Below are positions 49,931-59,368 of a DNA stretch of 64,000 bases, piece by piece. The notes under the pieces are model-generated. The model was given only the letters and a program-made list of their open reading frames with translations. It ran no database searches and was not told the origin of the DNA. The number at the start of each line of letters is the position of its first letter. The stretch's first letter is position 1. Source of the stretch: DAOMFB01 sp963801475. Its GTDB lineage: Bacteria > Acidobacteriota > Thermoanaerobaculia > UBA5066. The stretch covers positions 62,001-126,000 of the forward strand of contig CAWDEX010000003.1 in NCBI GenBank assembly GCA_963801475.1, given 5' to 3'. The position numbers were made by a program, and so were the translations under genes.

Positions 49931-51015
49931 TTCCCTGGCTCCTTGCGCCCCTCGCCGGGAAGCTCCCCGTCGTCGGCGTATTTCGCTACATCACGTTCCG
50001 CGCCGCCATGGCGGCGTTGATCGCGCTCATCCTGTCGATCATCCTCGGGCCCGGCCTGATCCGGTGGCTGAAGGACCGGCAGATCGGGCAGTCCATCCGC
50101 GAGGAAGGGCCGAAGGCCCACCAGGCGAAGGCCGGGACCCCGACGATGGGAGGGGTCCTCATCAACCTCGCCGTGGCCCTCCCGACGCTCCTCTTCGCCG
50201 ACCTCGCGAACCGCTACGTCTGGGTGGCGCTCGCCGCGATGCTCCTCGCCATGGGCGTCGGCGTCGGGGACGACTGGCGGAAGGTCTCCCGCCAGCACAA
50301 CCGGGGCCTCTCGGGCCGCCAGAAGATCTTCCTTCAGGCGCTGATCGGACTCGGCGTGGGACTCGCCTCGCTCATGCTCTTCCCGGGTCGGCCCGATCCG
50401 ACCCACCTCTCCTTCCCCTTCCTGAAGAACGTCCACCCCGACCTCGGCACCGCGGGCTACCTCGTCTTCGCGACGATCGTCGTCGTCGGCGCCTCGAACG
50501 CGGTGAACCTGACAGACGGCCTGGACGGGCTCGCGATCGGCTCGACGCTCATCGCGGCGGCGACGCTGGCCCTTCTGGCCTACATCGCAGGAAACGTCCG
50601 CGCCGCCAGCTACCTCCTCGTCCCCTCGGTTCCCGGCACCGGCGAGCTCTCGGTCTTCCTTGCCGCCCTCGTCGGGGCGTCGCTGGGCTTCCTCTGGTTC
50701 AACGCGCATCCGGCCGAGGTCTTCATGGGCGACACGGGCTCCCTGGCGCTCGGCGCGGCGCTCGGAACCGTCGCCATCCTGATCAGGCAGGAGATCCTTC
50801 TCGTCTTCGTCGGCGGACTCTTTGTCGTGGAGGCGCTCTCGGTCATCCTCCAGGTCGGCTCGTTCAAGCTGACGGGACGGCGCGTCTTCCGGATGGCGCC
50901 GCTGCATCATCACTTCGAGCTCCTCGGCTGGGCCGAATCCAAGGTCATCATCCGGTTCTGGATCGTCGCCATCATCTTCGCCCTCTTCTCCCTTTCCACC
51001 CTGAAGCTGCGATGA
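49927..51015 (+). CDS. mraY: Phospho-MurNAc-pentapeptide transferase MraY
   Basis: 362 residues, about ten TM helices. Makes lipid I from UDP-MurNAc-pentapeptide and undecaprenyl phosphate. Motifs: HQAKAGTPTMGG, VGVGDDWRKVSRQHNRGLSGRQK, NAVNLTDGLDGLAIG and the triple-His segment MAPLHHHFELLGW. ATG overlaps the murE stop (ATGA). Confidence 0.97.
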   Translation: MIPWLLAPLAGKLPVVGVFRYITFRAAMAALIALILSIILGPGLIRWLKDRQIGQSIREEGPKAHQAKAGTPTMGGVLINLAVALPTLLFADLANRYVWVALAAMLLAMGVGVGDDWRKVSRQHNRGLSGRQKIFLQALIGLGVGLASLMLFPGRPDPTHLSFPFLKNVHPDLGTAGYLVFATIVVVGASNAVNLTDGLDGLAIGSTLIAAATLALLAYIAGNVRAASYLLVPSVPGTGELSVFLAALVGASLGFLWFNAHPAEVFMGDTGSLALGAALGTVAILIRQEILLVFVGGLFVVEALSVILQVGSFKLTGRRVFRMAPLHHHFELLGWAESKVIIRFWIVAIIFALFSLSTLKLR

Positions 51016-52403
51016 GCCTCTCCCTCGGACCCGACCTCCCGGAGATCGGCCGCGCGGCGGTGTTCGGCCTCGCCCGGTCGGGCCGCGCGGCCGTGGAGGT
51101 GCTCCTCTCGCGCGGGGTCGAGGTCGTCGCCACGGACGCGAAGAGCCGCGAGGAGCTGGGCGACCTTCCGGAGCGGGACGGCGTACGGTACGTGCTCGGG
51201 GGGCACCCGGAGTCGCTCCTGTCCTCCGTCGACGTCGTCGTCGTCTCGCCCGGCATCCCGCTCCTCCTTCCGGTCTTCGACGCGGCGCGATCGCGCGCTC
51301 TTCCGGTCATCTCTGAGGTCGAGCTGGCCTCGCGCCTCCTCGCCGGCGTGGTCGTCGGCATTACCGGGACGAACGGAAAGTCGACGACGACGGCGCTGGC
51401 GGCGGCGCTCCTGAAGGCCGCCGGGCGGGTCGCCGTACCCTGCGGAAATTTCGGCACGCCGTGGATCTCCTTCGCGGCGCCGGGCGCCCGCCCGGCGGAG
51501 GCGCCTCCTCCGATCTGGGTCGTGGAGCTCTCGTCCTTCCAGCTGGAGGGGATCCGGCGCCTCGCGCCCGACGTGGCGGTCCATCTCAACCTGACGCCCG
51601 ACCACCTCGATCGTTACCGCTCGCTCGACGACTACGGAGCGGCGAAGGCGCGGATCTTCGAGAACCAACGCGAGGCGCAGGTCGCCGTGCTGAATGCGGA
51701 TGACCCGGCCGTGGCCCGCATCCGGCCGCGCGCCCGCCGCTTCGAGTTCTCCCGGAGGACCCTGCCCGCGCGCGGTGTGGCGCTCGTCGGCGACGCCTTC
51801 CTCGCCGACCTGGACGGGGCCGGCGCGCGCCCCGTGGCGCGGCGGGACGACCTGACGCTCCCCGGCGCGCACAACGTCGAGAACGCCCTCGCAGCGCTCG
51901 CGGCGACGCTTCCCCTCGGCGTGACGCCCGAAGCCGCCGTCGCGACCTTCCGCTCCTTCCGCGGTCTGCCCCACCGGACGGAGCTGGTCCGGGTCCTGCG
52001 GGGCGTGACCTGGTACGACGACTCGAAGGGGACGAACGTCGACGCGACGCTCAAGAGCCTAGAGGGATTCCCCGACGGGACGGTCCACCTGATCCTCGGC
52101 GGGAAGGAGAAGGGGGACGACTTCCGGCGCCTCGCCCCGCTCGTCCGCGTCAAGGCGCGGCGCGTCCTGACGATCGGCGCGGCGGGAGACCGGATCGCCG
52201 CCGCGCTCGAGGGAACGCGCGGCATCACGGTCATCCGGTGCGGGACGCTGGAGCGCGCCGTTCAGGAATCGGCGACCGCCGCCGCGCCGGGAGAGTTCGT
52301 CCTCCTGTCGCCCGCCTGCGCCTCCTTCGACCAGTTCCGGAACTACGAGCACCGGGGCGAGGTCTTCGCCCGGCTCGCCCAGGCGCTTCCGGAGGCCGGG
52401 TAG
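51012..52403 (+). CDS. murD: UDP-MurNAc-L-alanine:D-glutamate ligase MurD
   Basis: 463 residues. Mur ligase with VVGITGTNGKSTTTAL, VVELSSFQLEGI, VHLNLTPDHLDRY and WYDDSKGTNVDAT. N-terminal Rossmann domain begins AAVFGLARSGRAAVEVL. ATG overlaps the mraY stop (ATGA). The ftsW ATG directly abuts its TAG. Confidence 0.96.
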   Translation: MSLSLGPDLPEIGRAAVFGLARSGRAAVEVLLSRGVEVVATDAKSREELGDLPERDGVRYVLGGHPESLLSSVDVVVVSPGIPLLLPVFDAARSRALPVISEVELASRLLAGVVVGITGTNGKSTTTALAAALLKAAGRVAVPCGNFGTPWISFAAPGARPAEAPPPIWVVELSSFQLEGIRRLAPDVAVHLNLTPDHLDRYRSLDDYGAAKARIFENQREAQVAVLNADDPAVARIRPRARRFEFSRRTLPARGVALVGDAFLADLDGAGARPVARRDDLTLPGAHNVENALAALAATLPLGVTPEAAVATFRSFRGLPHRTELVRVLRGVTWYDDSKGTNVDATLKSLEGFPDGTVHLILGGKEKGDDFRRLAPLVRVKARRVLTIGAAGDRIAAALEGTRGITVIRCGTLERAVQESATAAAPGEFVLLSPACASFDQFRNYEHRGEVFARLAQALPEAG

Positions 52404-53507
52404 ATGGCGAAGAAGCTGGCCTCCGACCGCGTCCTCTTCGTGGCCGTCGTCCTCCTCGTCCTGACGGGTCTCTTGATGATCTACAGCGCCTCCGCGATGC
52501 AGATCTATCTCCCGGCGGCCGGAGCGCCCGCGCTCCCGTACTTCTTCCTCGTCAAGCAGGGAATCGCCGTTCTCCTCGGGGCGGGCCTGATGACGGGGGC
52601 GCTTCTCGTGGACTACCGCCACCTGAACCGGCCCCGCCTCGTCGCTCTGGGGCTCGTCGTCCTCGCCGGGACCCTCGTCGCCGTCCTCTTCCGGGCGCCG
52701 ATCAACGGCACGCGCCGCTGGATCGACCTGGGCGTCCTCTCGGTCCAGCCCTCGGAGTTCGCCAAGCTCGGCCTCGTCGTGGCGCTGGCCGCGTTCCTCT
52801 CCCGGCGCGAGACGGAGATCGCCCACCCGACGCGAACGCTTCTCCCGGTCGCCGGCCTTCTCGCCTTCTTCGCCGGTCTCGTCCTCCTCCAGCCCGATTT
52901 CGGGACGGCCGTGACCTACTTCGTCATCGCGGCCGCGATGCTCTTCTTCGCCGGGCTGCCGTTCCGGTGGTTCGCCCTCGCGACCGTTCTCGTCCTGCCG
53001 ACGCTCACGGCCTATGTCCTCTCGGCCCAGTACCGGCGGGACCGGATCCTGGCCTTCCTCCATCCCGAAGCCGACCCGCTCGGCAAGGGATTCCAGGCCG
53101 TCCAGTCGCTCATCGCGGTCGGCACGGGCGGCCTCACGGGCCTCGGCCTCGGCGAGGGGAAGCAGAAGCTCTTCTTCCTGCCCTATCCCTACACCGACTT
53201 CATCTACGCGATCGTCGGCGAGGAACTCGGCCTGATCGGCTGCGTCAGCGTCCTGGCCCTCTTCGGCATCGTCTTCGCCCGCGGCATCCGCGCCGCCGCC
53301 AACGCCCCGGATTCGTTCGGACGCCTGCTGGGCGTGGGCCTGTCGGTGATGATCGTCGCGCAGGCCCTCGTCAACATCTCCGTCGTCCTCGCCCTCCTGC
53401 CCACCAAGGGGATCCCCCTCCCGTTCCTGTCGTACGGCGGTTCGGCCCTCTGGACGAACCTCCTCGCGGTCGGGGTCCTCCTCAACCTCTCGCAGCACGC
53501 CTCATGA
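52404..53507 (+). CDS. ftsW: Septal peptidoglycan glycosyltransferase FtsW
   Basis: 367 residues, SEDS family with about ten TM helices. Polymerises glycan strands together with FtsI. Landmarks: LMIYSASAMQIYL, INGTRRWIDLGVLSVQPSEFAKL, YRRDRILAFLHPEADPLGKG and FLSYGGSALWTNLLAVG. Start abuts the murD stop with no spacer. Confidence 0.95.
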   Translation: MAKKLASDRVLFVAVVLLVLTGLLMIYSASAMQIYLPAAGAPALPYFFLVKQGIAVLLGAGLMTGALLVDYRHLNRPRLVALGLVVLAGTLVAVLFRAPINGTRRWIDLGVLSVQPSEFAKLGLVVALAAFLSRRETEIAHPTRTLLPVAGLLAFFAGLVLLQPDFGTAVTYFVIAAAMLFFAGLPFRWFALATVLVLPTLTAYVLSAQYRRDRILAFLHPEADPLGKGFQAVQSLIAVGTGGLTGLGLGEGKQKLFFLPYPYTDFIYAIVGEELGLIGCVSVLALFGIVFARGIRAAANAPDSFGRLLGVGLSVMIVAQALVNISVVLALLPTKGIPLPFLSYGGSALWTNLLAVGVLLNLSQHAS

Positions 53508-54619
53508 GCGGCGCCTTCGGCATCCTGATCGCGGGCGGGGGAACCGGAGGGCACGTCTTTCCGGCGCTCGCGCTCGCGGCGGAACTCTCGCGGCGCCGGC
53601 CGGAGGAGCCCGTCGTCTTCGTCGGAACGCGCGCGGGCCTCGAGAAGGACCTCGTCCCGAAGGCGGGCTACCCGCTGGAGTTCGTCCGGGCGCGCGGGAT
53701 CGTCGGCAAGGGACTCGGGGCCCGCCTGAGGGGGACCGCCGCCCTCGGGCCCGCCCTTCTCGACTCGTGGCGGATCCTCTCGCGGCGCGCGCCGCGCGCC
53801 GTCGTCGGCGTCGGCGGATACGCCTCGGGGCCCGTCGTCGCCACGGCGTGGCTCCGCCGCATCCCGACGATCGTCCACGAGGCGAACGCCGTGCCCGGTG
53901 TGACGAACCGCCTCCTGGCGCGCGTCGCGACCCGCGTCGCCGCCGGGACGCCTGCCGCCGTGGAGGCGCTCCCGGGCGCCGTCGTCACGGGGAATCCCGT
54001 GCGCGAGGCGTTCTTCCGGATTCCCCCGCTCGCCGGACGTCCGGCGGCCCGTCGGATGCGCGTCCTGGTCGTCGGGGGGAGCCAGGGAGCGCAGATTCTC
54101 AACCGGCTCGTCCCCGACGCGCTTGCGGCCGTCGCGGAGCGCGGCCTGGCGCTCGAGGTCGTCCACCAGGCGGGACGCGCGCGCCGCGGCCTCGGCCACG
54201 ATGCCGCCGACCTGCGGGCCCGCTACGAGGCACTCGGATTCGGCGCCGGGGCCGTGCGCGAGTTTCTCGACGACATCCCGGAGGAGTACGCCTCGGCCGA
54301 TCTCCTCGTCGCGCGCTCCGGCGCCATGACGGTGGCCGAAATGGCCGCCGCGGGCCGGCCGGCGCTCCTCGTCCCGTTCGCCGGGGCGACGCACGGCCAC
54401 CAGGAGGCGAACGCCCGGGCGCTCGAACGCGCCGGTGCCGCCGTCGTCGTGACGGAGGCGGAGGCGACGGTTCCGCGGCTCGCGGAGACGATCGCGGCGC
54501 TCCTCTCCGACGCCGGAAGACTCCTCGCGATGGGCGGGGCGGCCCGCCGGGCGGCCGTACCGGACGCCGCCGCGCGTCTCGCGGACCTCGTGCTCGGCGC
54601 GGCGGGGGGGGCGGCGTGA
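53504..54619 (+). CDS. murG: UDP-GlcNAc:undecaprenyl-PP-MurNAc-pentapeptide transferase MurG
   Basis: 371 residues, GT28, GT-B fold. Makes lipid II. N-terminal G-loop IAGGGTGGHVFPALALA, GVGGYASGPVVATAW, VVGGSQGAQILNRLVP, and the sugar-nucleotide site ARSGAMTVAEMAAAGRPALLVPF. ATG overlaps the ftsW stop (ATGA). Confidence 0.96.
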   Translation: MSGAFGILIAGGGTGGHVFPALALAAELSRRRPEEPVVFVGTRAGLEKDLVPKAGYPLEFVRARGIVGKGLGARLRGTAALGPALLDSWRILSRRAPRAVVGVGGYASGPVVATAWLRRIPTIVHEANAVPGVTNRLLARVATRVAAGTPAAVEALPGAVVTGNPVREAFFRIPPLAGRPAARRMRVLVVGGSQGAQILNRLVPDALAAVAERGLALEVVHQAGRARRGLGHDAADLRARYEALGFGAGAVREFLDDIPEEYASADLLVARSGAMTVAEMAAAGRPALLVPFAGATHGHQEANARALERAGAAVVVTEAEATVPRLAETIAALLSDAGRLLAMGGAARRAAVPDAAARLADLVLGAAGGAA

Positions 54620-55992
54620 ACTTCCTTCGCGTCCGGCAGATCCACTTCGTGGGCATCGGGGGAATCGGCATGTCGGGCCTCGCCGAGCTGCTCCGGACCG
54701 TCGGCCTGCGCGTCACGGGCTCCGACGCGAAGGAGTCGGAGACGACCCGTCGCCTCTCGGGCCTCGGGATCACGGTGTTCGAGGGCCACCGCCCGGAGCA
54801 CGTCACGGGCGCCGACGTCGTCGTCTATTCCTCCGCCGTGTCCGAGGAGAACGTCGAGGTCTCGGCAGCGCGCGCGGCGGGCATCCCCGTGATCAAGCGG
54901 GCCGAAATGCTCGCCGAGGTGATGCGGTTCAAGCGGGGGATCGCCATTGCCGGGACGCACGGCAAGACGACGACCACGTCGATGACGGGCGCGATTCTCC
55001 TGGCGGCCGGACTCGATCCGACCATCATCGTCGGCGGACGGATGCGCGACGTCGGGAGCGCCCGGCTCGGGCGGGGCGAGTGGCTCGTGGCCGAAGCGGA
55101 CGAATTCGACCGTTCTTTCCTCGAGCTCCGGCCCGTCCTCGCCGTCGTCACCAACGTCGACCTCGAACACCTCGACACCTACCGCGACCTCAACGACCTG
55201 CAGGACGCCTTCGCCCGCTTCTCGCACAGCGTCCCGTTCTTCGGTGCGGCGCTCCTCGGCCTCGACGACCCGAACGTCCAGGAGATCCGGCCGCTCATCC
55301 GGCGGCGCGTCGTGACGTGGGGCCTGACGCCGCAGGCGGACGTCACGGCCCGGGACCTCGTCCTCGAACGGGGAGGCTCACGCTTCGTCGCCGTGGCGGA
55401 GCGGACGGTCCTCGGACCGGTCGCCCTCTCCGTGCCGGGGCTTCACAACGTCAAGAACGCCCTCGCGGCCCTCGCCGTCTCGCGGGAGCTGGAGATCCCC
55501 TTCCTCCTGGCGGCCCGCGCGCTCGGGGATTTCGCCGGCGTCATCCGACGGTTCGAACGGAAGGGAGAGCGGGACGGCGTGCTCGTCTACGACGACTACG
55601 CCCACCACCCGACCGAGGTCGCCGCGACGCTCGCGGCGGCCCGGCAGTTCTATCCGGAGCGGCGTCTCGTGGCCCTCTTCCAGCCGCACCTCTACTCGCG
55701 GACGCGCGATTTCGCGCCGCAATTCGGCGCGGCGTTCCTCGCGGCCGATGTCCTTCTCGTGACGCCGGTCTACGGCTCCCGCGAGGCGCCGATCGCCGGC
55801 GTCACGGGCGCTCTCGTGGCCGACGCGGCGACGGCGCGCGGGCACCGGAGCGTCCACTTCCTCGCGTCCCGGGAGGAGGTCCTTCCCGCCCTCGAGGAGA
55901 CGCTCCGGGAGGGAGACCTCCTCGTCACGATGGGGGCCGGCGACGTCCTTCACTTCGGCGAGGAGTGGCTCCGGGCGGGAGGTGGCGCGTGA
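54616..55992 (+). CDS. murC: UDP-N-acetylmuramate:L-alanine ligase MurC
   Basis: 458 residues. First Mur ligase step. IHFVGIGGIGMSGLAELL, IAGTHGKTTTTSM, VAEADEFDRSFLELRP, TNVDLEHLDTY and VYDDYAHHPTEVAATL. GTG start overlaps the murG stop (GTGA). Usually murB and often ddl come next; ftsQ follows directly here. Confidence 0.96.
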   Translation: MNFLRVRQIHFVGIGGIGMSGLAELLRTVGLRVTGSDAKESETTRRLSGLGITVFEGHRPEHVTGADVVVYSSAVSEENVEVSAARAAGIPVIKRAEMLAEVMRFKRGIAIAGTHGKTTTTSMTGAILLAAGLDPTIIVGGRMRDVGSARLGRGEWLVAEADEFDRSFLELRPVLAVVTNVDLEHLDTYRDLNDLQDAFARFSHSVPFFGAALLGLDDPNVQEIRPLIRRRVVTWGLTPQADVTARDLVLERGGSRFVAVAERTVLGPVALSVPGLHNVKNALAALAVSRELEIPFLLAARALGDFAGVIRRFERKGERDGVLVYDDYAHHPTEVAATLAAARQFYPERRLVALFQPHLYSRTRDFAPQFGAAFLAADVLLVTPVYGSREAPIAGVTGALVADAATARGHRSVHFLASREEVLPALEETLREGDLLVTMGAGDVLHFGEEWLRAGGGA

Positions 55993-56804
55993 GCGGCTTC
56001 TACCGGCCCCCGGCCACGCGGCTCGTCCGTCCGACCCGCCGGCGCCCGGCGTTTCGGGCGTTCGGTCCGACGCTCGGCTTGCTCGCGCTGGCGCTCGCCG
56101 CGCTGGTGGGCGCCCTCGTCCTCACCCGCCATCCACGGTTCGCCGTGAAGCGCGTCGTCCTCGAGGGTGTCCCCGAGGCCCGCCGCGCCGAGGCCGAAGA
56201 GGTGACGGACGCTTTCCTGGGCCGCCCGCTCCTCTTCGTGGACCTGGACACGGCGGTAGACGGCCTCGCGAAGCGGCCCTGGGTGGCACGGGTCGCGGCC
56301 CGGCGGATCATCCCGGACACGCTCGTCGTCCGGGTCGAGGCGCGCCCGCCGGTGGCCCTGGCCCGGCGCGGGGCCGGCCTGTGGGTGGTCGACCGGAGCG
56401 GCTCGTGGCTGGGGCCGTACTCCGGCCGGGCCCTCTCGGGCGAGGACGACTATCCGATCATCTCGCCGGCCGCCGGAGGGCCGGGGAACGAGGACGGCGT
56501 CTCGCGCGGCGCCGCGTTCCTCGTGGCCCTCAAGGCCGAGGATCCGGCGCTCCATTCCCGCATCTCGGAGGTCATCGTGTCTTCCGACGGATTTGCCGTC
56601 ACCGACCGCGTCGCGCGTGCGCGCCTCTTGCTTCCGGGCGACCCCGCCGAGACGCCGCGAGCCGCGGCGGCATGGCGGGCGTGGCTCGCTCTCGTCCCCG
56701 ACCTCGGACGCCGCGGCCTGCCCGTGGACGCGGCGGACCTCCGCTTCGACGGGCGCATCGTCCTGAATGCACCGCCCGAGCTTCTCGGGCGCGGAAAGAC
56801 CTGA
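55989..56804 (+). CDS. ftsQ: Cell division protein FtsQ/DivIB
   Basis: 271 residues. A basic cytoplasmic N-terminus, one TM (LGLLALALAALVGALVLT, about 30-48), then a POTRA domain (FAVKRVVLEGVPEARRAEAEEV ... FVDLDTAVDGLAKRPWVARVAARRIIPDTLVVRVEAR) and the FtsQ beta domain. Links early and late divisome proteins. GTG start overlaps the murC stop (GTGA). Confidence 0.92.
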   Translation: MSGFYRPPATRLVRPTRRRPAFRAFGPTLGLLALALAALVGALVLTRHPRFAVKRVVLEGVPEARRAEAEEVTDAFLGRPLLFVDLDTAVDGLAKRPWVARVAARRIIPDTLVVRVEARPPVALARRGAGLWVVDRSGSWLGPYSGRALSGEDDYPIISPAAGGPGNEDGVSRGAAFLVALKAEDPALHSRISEVIVSSDGFAVTDRVARARLLLPGDPAETPRAAAAWRAWLALVPDLGRRGLPVDAADLRFDGRIVLNAPPELLGRGKT

Positions 56805-56814
56805 GGAACATCCC

Positions 56815-58062
56815 ATGCCGAAGAACGCTTCCTATCTCGTCAGCCTCGACATCGGCTCCACCAAGGTCTGCGCCCTCATCGCCGAGCCGCAGACAGGCGG
56901 GCGCGTCGACGTCCTCGGGAAAGGGACGGCGTCGCACAAGGGGGCGCGGCGGGGCGCCATCATCGACGTGCCGGCCACGGTCGACGCCATCAAGCGGGCC
57001 ACCGAGGAGGCGGAGATCATGGCGGGAGCGCAGATCGAGCGCGCCATCGTCGGCGTCTCCGGCCCCTCGATCAAGTCGTTCAACAGCCGGCAGGTCGTGG
57101 CCGTCTCCGCGAAGAGCCGGGAGATCTCGCGCGAGGACATCCAGCGCTCCCTCGACGCGGCGCGCTCGGTACCGATCCCGGCGGAGTTCGAGGTGCTTCA
57201 CGTCCTCCCGCGCGAGTTCGTCGTGGACGGGCAGGAGGGGGTGGCCGATCCGCTCGGCATGGTCGGGAGCCGGCTGGAAGCCGATGTCCATGTCGTCACC
57301 GTCCCGGTCGCGACGGTCCAGAACCTGCTGAACTGCGTGAACCGCGCGGGGATCGAGGTCATCGAGCTGGTTCTCGAGCCGCTCGCCGCCAGCGAGGCGG
57401 TCCTGACGCCGGACGAGAAGGAGCTGGGGATCGTCCTGGCCGACATCGGCGGAGGGACGACCGAACTCGCCGTCTGGAGCGGCGGGACGCTGGTGCACAC
57501 CTCGGTCCTTCCGATCGGCGGGGACCACTTCACCAACGACATCGCCGTCGTCAAGAAGGCGCCGGTCCCGGACGCCGAGCGGCTCAAGCGGAAGTACGGC
57601 TCGGCCCTGCCGGCGCTCGTCCCCGAGGAGGAGACCATCGACATGCCCCAGACCGGCGGACGGGGGGTCCACCCGGTCCGCCGCCGGGAGATCGCGGAGA
57701 TTCTGAACGCTCGCGCCGACGAGCTCCTGCAACTCGTCTGGGACGACGCCGTCCGGGAGATTCCCGCCAAGGAGCTGCGGGCCGGCCTCGTCCTGACGGG
57801 CGGCGGCGCCGACCTCGACGGTCTCGTGGAGGTCGCCGAGCAGATCGTCGGCCTCCCGGTCCGACGGGGCATCCCGCAGAACGTCGGAGGCCTGAAGGAC
57901 ATCGTCTCCGCACCAGAGTGGGCCTGCTCCGTGGGCCTTCTCCTCTACGGGAGCGCTGCCGCCGCGGCGCCGGCGCGGCGCGGAAAGTCGGGACCGGCCG
58001 GTCTCGTCGCGAAACTGAAGAACTCGCTGAAGAACCTCTTCCCCTCCTCGGCCAGCGTGTGA
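56815..58062 (+). CDS. ftsA: Cell division protein FtsA
   Basis: 415 residues. Actin-like ATPase that tethers FtsZ to the membrane. Phosphate-1 motif VSLDIGSTKVCALI, 1C-domain region, VLADIGGGTTELAVW, LTGGGADLDGLVEV, and a C-terminal amphipathic helix (LVAKLKNSLKNLF) as membrane anchor. ATG 56815 is preceded by GAGGAAC and lies 10 bases after ftsQ; an earlier in-frame ATG inside ftsQ is not preferred. Confidence 0.95.
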   Translation: MPKNASYLVSLDIGSTKVCALIAEPQTGGRVDVLGKGTASHKGARRGAIIDVPATVDAIKRATEEAEIMAGAQIERAIVGVSGPSIKSFNSRQVVAVSAKSREISREDIQRSLDAARSVPIPAEFEVLHVLPREFVVDGQEGVADPLGMVGSRLEADVHVVTVPVATVQNLLNCVNRAGIEVIELVLEPLAASEAVLTPDEKELGIVLADIGGGTTELAVWSGGTLVHTSVLPIGGDHFTNDIAVVKKAPVPDAERLKRKYGSALPALVPEEETIDMPQTGGRGVHPVRRREIAEILNARADELLQLVWDDAVREIPAKELRAGLVLTGGGADLDGLVEVAEQIVGLPVRRGIPQNVGGLKDIVSAPEWACSVGLLLYGSAAAAAPARRGKSGPAGLVAKLKNSLKNLFPSSASV

Positions 58063-58081
58063 TAACAACGGAGGAAATAAG

Positions 58082-59278
58082 ATGATCCTGTTCGACGATC
58101 CTGCGCCCGGGCCGCTTTCCATCACCCTTGGCGAAGAGACCCCCCCGCCGGCCCGGATCCGCGTCATCGGAGTGGGCGGCGGCGGCGGCAACGCCGTCAA
58201 CCGGATGATCCAGGCGGGCATTCGCGGCGTGGACTTCATCGCCGCAAACACCGACCTGCAGGTCCTCCGGGTCAACAAGGCGTCGGCCAAGCTTCAGCTC
58301 GGGATCACCACGGCCCGCGGCATGGGCGCCGGGTCGAACCCCGAGATCGGAAAGAACGCCGCCCTGGAGGACGCCGAGAGGATCTCCCAGATGCTCGCCG
58401 GCTCGGACATGGTCTTCGTGACAGCTGGCATGGGCGGCGGCACCGGTACGGGCGCGGCCCCCGTCATCGCGCGACTGGCCTCCGAGGCGGGGGCCCTGGT
58501 CGTGGCGATCGTCTCCAAGCCCTTCGCCTTCGAAGGGCGCCGCAAGCTCCGCTATGCCGAGGACGGCATCGCCGAGCTTCGCGAGTACGTCGACACGCTC
58601 ATCACGATCCCGAACGAACGGCTCTACGCCTTCGTCGACCGGAACGTGACGACCTGGGAGGCCTTCCGGCAGGCCGACGACGTCCTCCGGCAGGCGGTCC
58701 AGGGAATCAGCGACCTGATCGTCGTCCCGGGCGAGGTGAACCTCGACTTCGCCGACGTCAAGACCGTCATGGAGAACATGGGGATGGCCCTCATGGGGAC
58801 CGGGACGGCGTCGGGCGAACACCGCGCGGTGGAGGCGGCGCAGCGCGCCATCTCGAACCCGCTTCTCGAGGAGCAGTCGATCCAGGGAGCGCGCGCCATC
58901 CTGATCAACATCACGGGGGGCGACGACCTGACGATGTCCGAGGTGGGGGAGGCCTGCAACGTGATCCAGCAGGCGGCCGACGACGAGGCCAACATCATCT
59001 TCGGCCTCGTGAAGGACGCCGAGCTTCGCGACCAGGTGAAGATCAGCGTCATCGCGACGGGCTTCGACGCGCCGGCGGCGCTCGCCTCGCGGCGGGAGGT
59101 TTCGCTTCCGGTGACGCCGCAGGGGACGCGCGGGGAGAAGAGCCGGCCGAAGACGGTCCCCGATGCGGTGATCCCGCCCCCCGAGGACGGCGGCTACGGG
59201 GTCAACCTCCTGACGCAGCGCGACCCGCGCGAGGACATCTTCGACATCCCGACCTTCCTCCGGCGGCAGATGGACTGA
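58082..59278 (+). CDS. ftsZ: Cell division GTPase FtsZ
   Basis: 398 residues. Tubulin-like GTPase forming the Z ring. RVIGVGGGGGNAVNRM, the tubulin signature GGGTGTGAAPVIA and NVDFADVKTVMENMG-like segment LDFADVKTVMENMG. The C-terminal conserved peptide DIPTFLRRQMD (FtsA/ZipA docking) is intact. Strong SD (GGAGG) eight bases before the ATG. Last gene of the dcw run. Confidence 0.98.
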   Translation: MILFDDPAPGPLSITLGEETPPPARIRVIGVGGGGGNAVNRMIQAGIRGVDFIAANTDLQVLRVNKASAKLQLGITTARGMGAGSNPEIGKNAALEDAERISQMLAGSDMVFVTAGMGGGTGTGAAPVIARLASEAGALVVAIVSKPFAFEGRRKLRYAEDGIAELREYVDTLITIPNERLYAFVDRNVTTWEAFRQADDVLRQAVQGISDLIVVPGEVNLDFADVKTVMENMGMALMGTGTASGEHRAVEAAQRAISNPLLEEQSIQGARAILINITGGDDLTMSEVGEACNVIQQAADDEANIIFGLVKDAELRDQVKISVIATGFDAPAALASRREVSLPVTPQGTRGEKSRPKTVPDAVIPPPEDGGYGVNLLTQRDPREDIFDIPTFLRRQMD

Positions 59279-59340
59279 CCGTCCGGCGGCCGAACCGGCG
59301 CGCGTTGCGGCGCGGCGATTCCGGACCTAAATTGGCGGAG

Positions 59341-59359
59341 GCCCCCCACCGGGGGGGGC
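59341..59359 (+). repeat. GC hairpin between ftsZ and the next gene
   Basis: GCCCCCC (59341-59347) pairs with GGGGGGC (59353-59359) around a five-base loop. There is no T-tract. It could stop ftsZ transcripts inefficiently or occlude the start region of the gene at 59369, ten bases downstream. Confidence 0.35.
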
Positions 59360-59368
59360 GAGGTTGTG

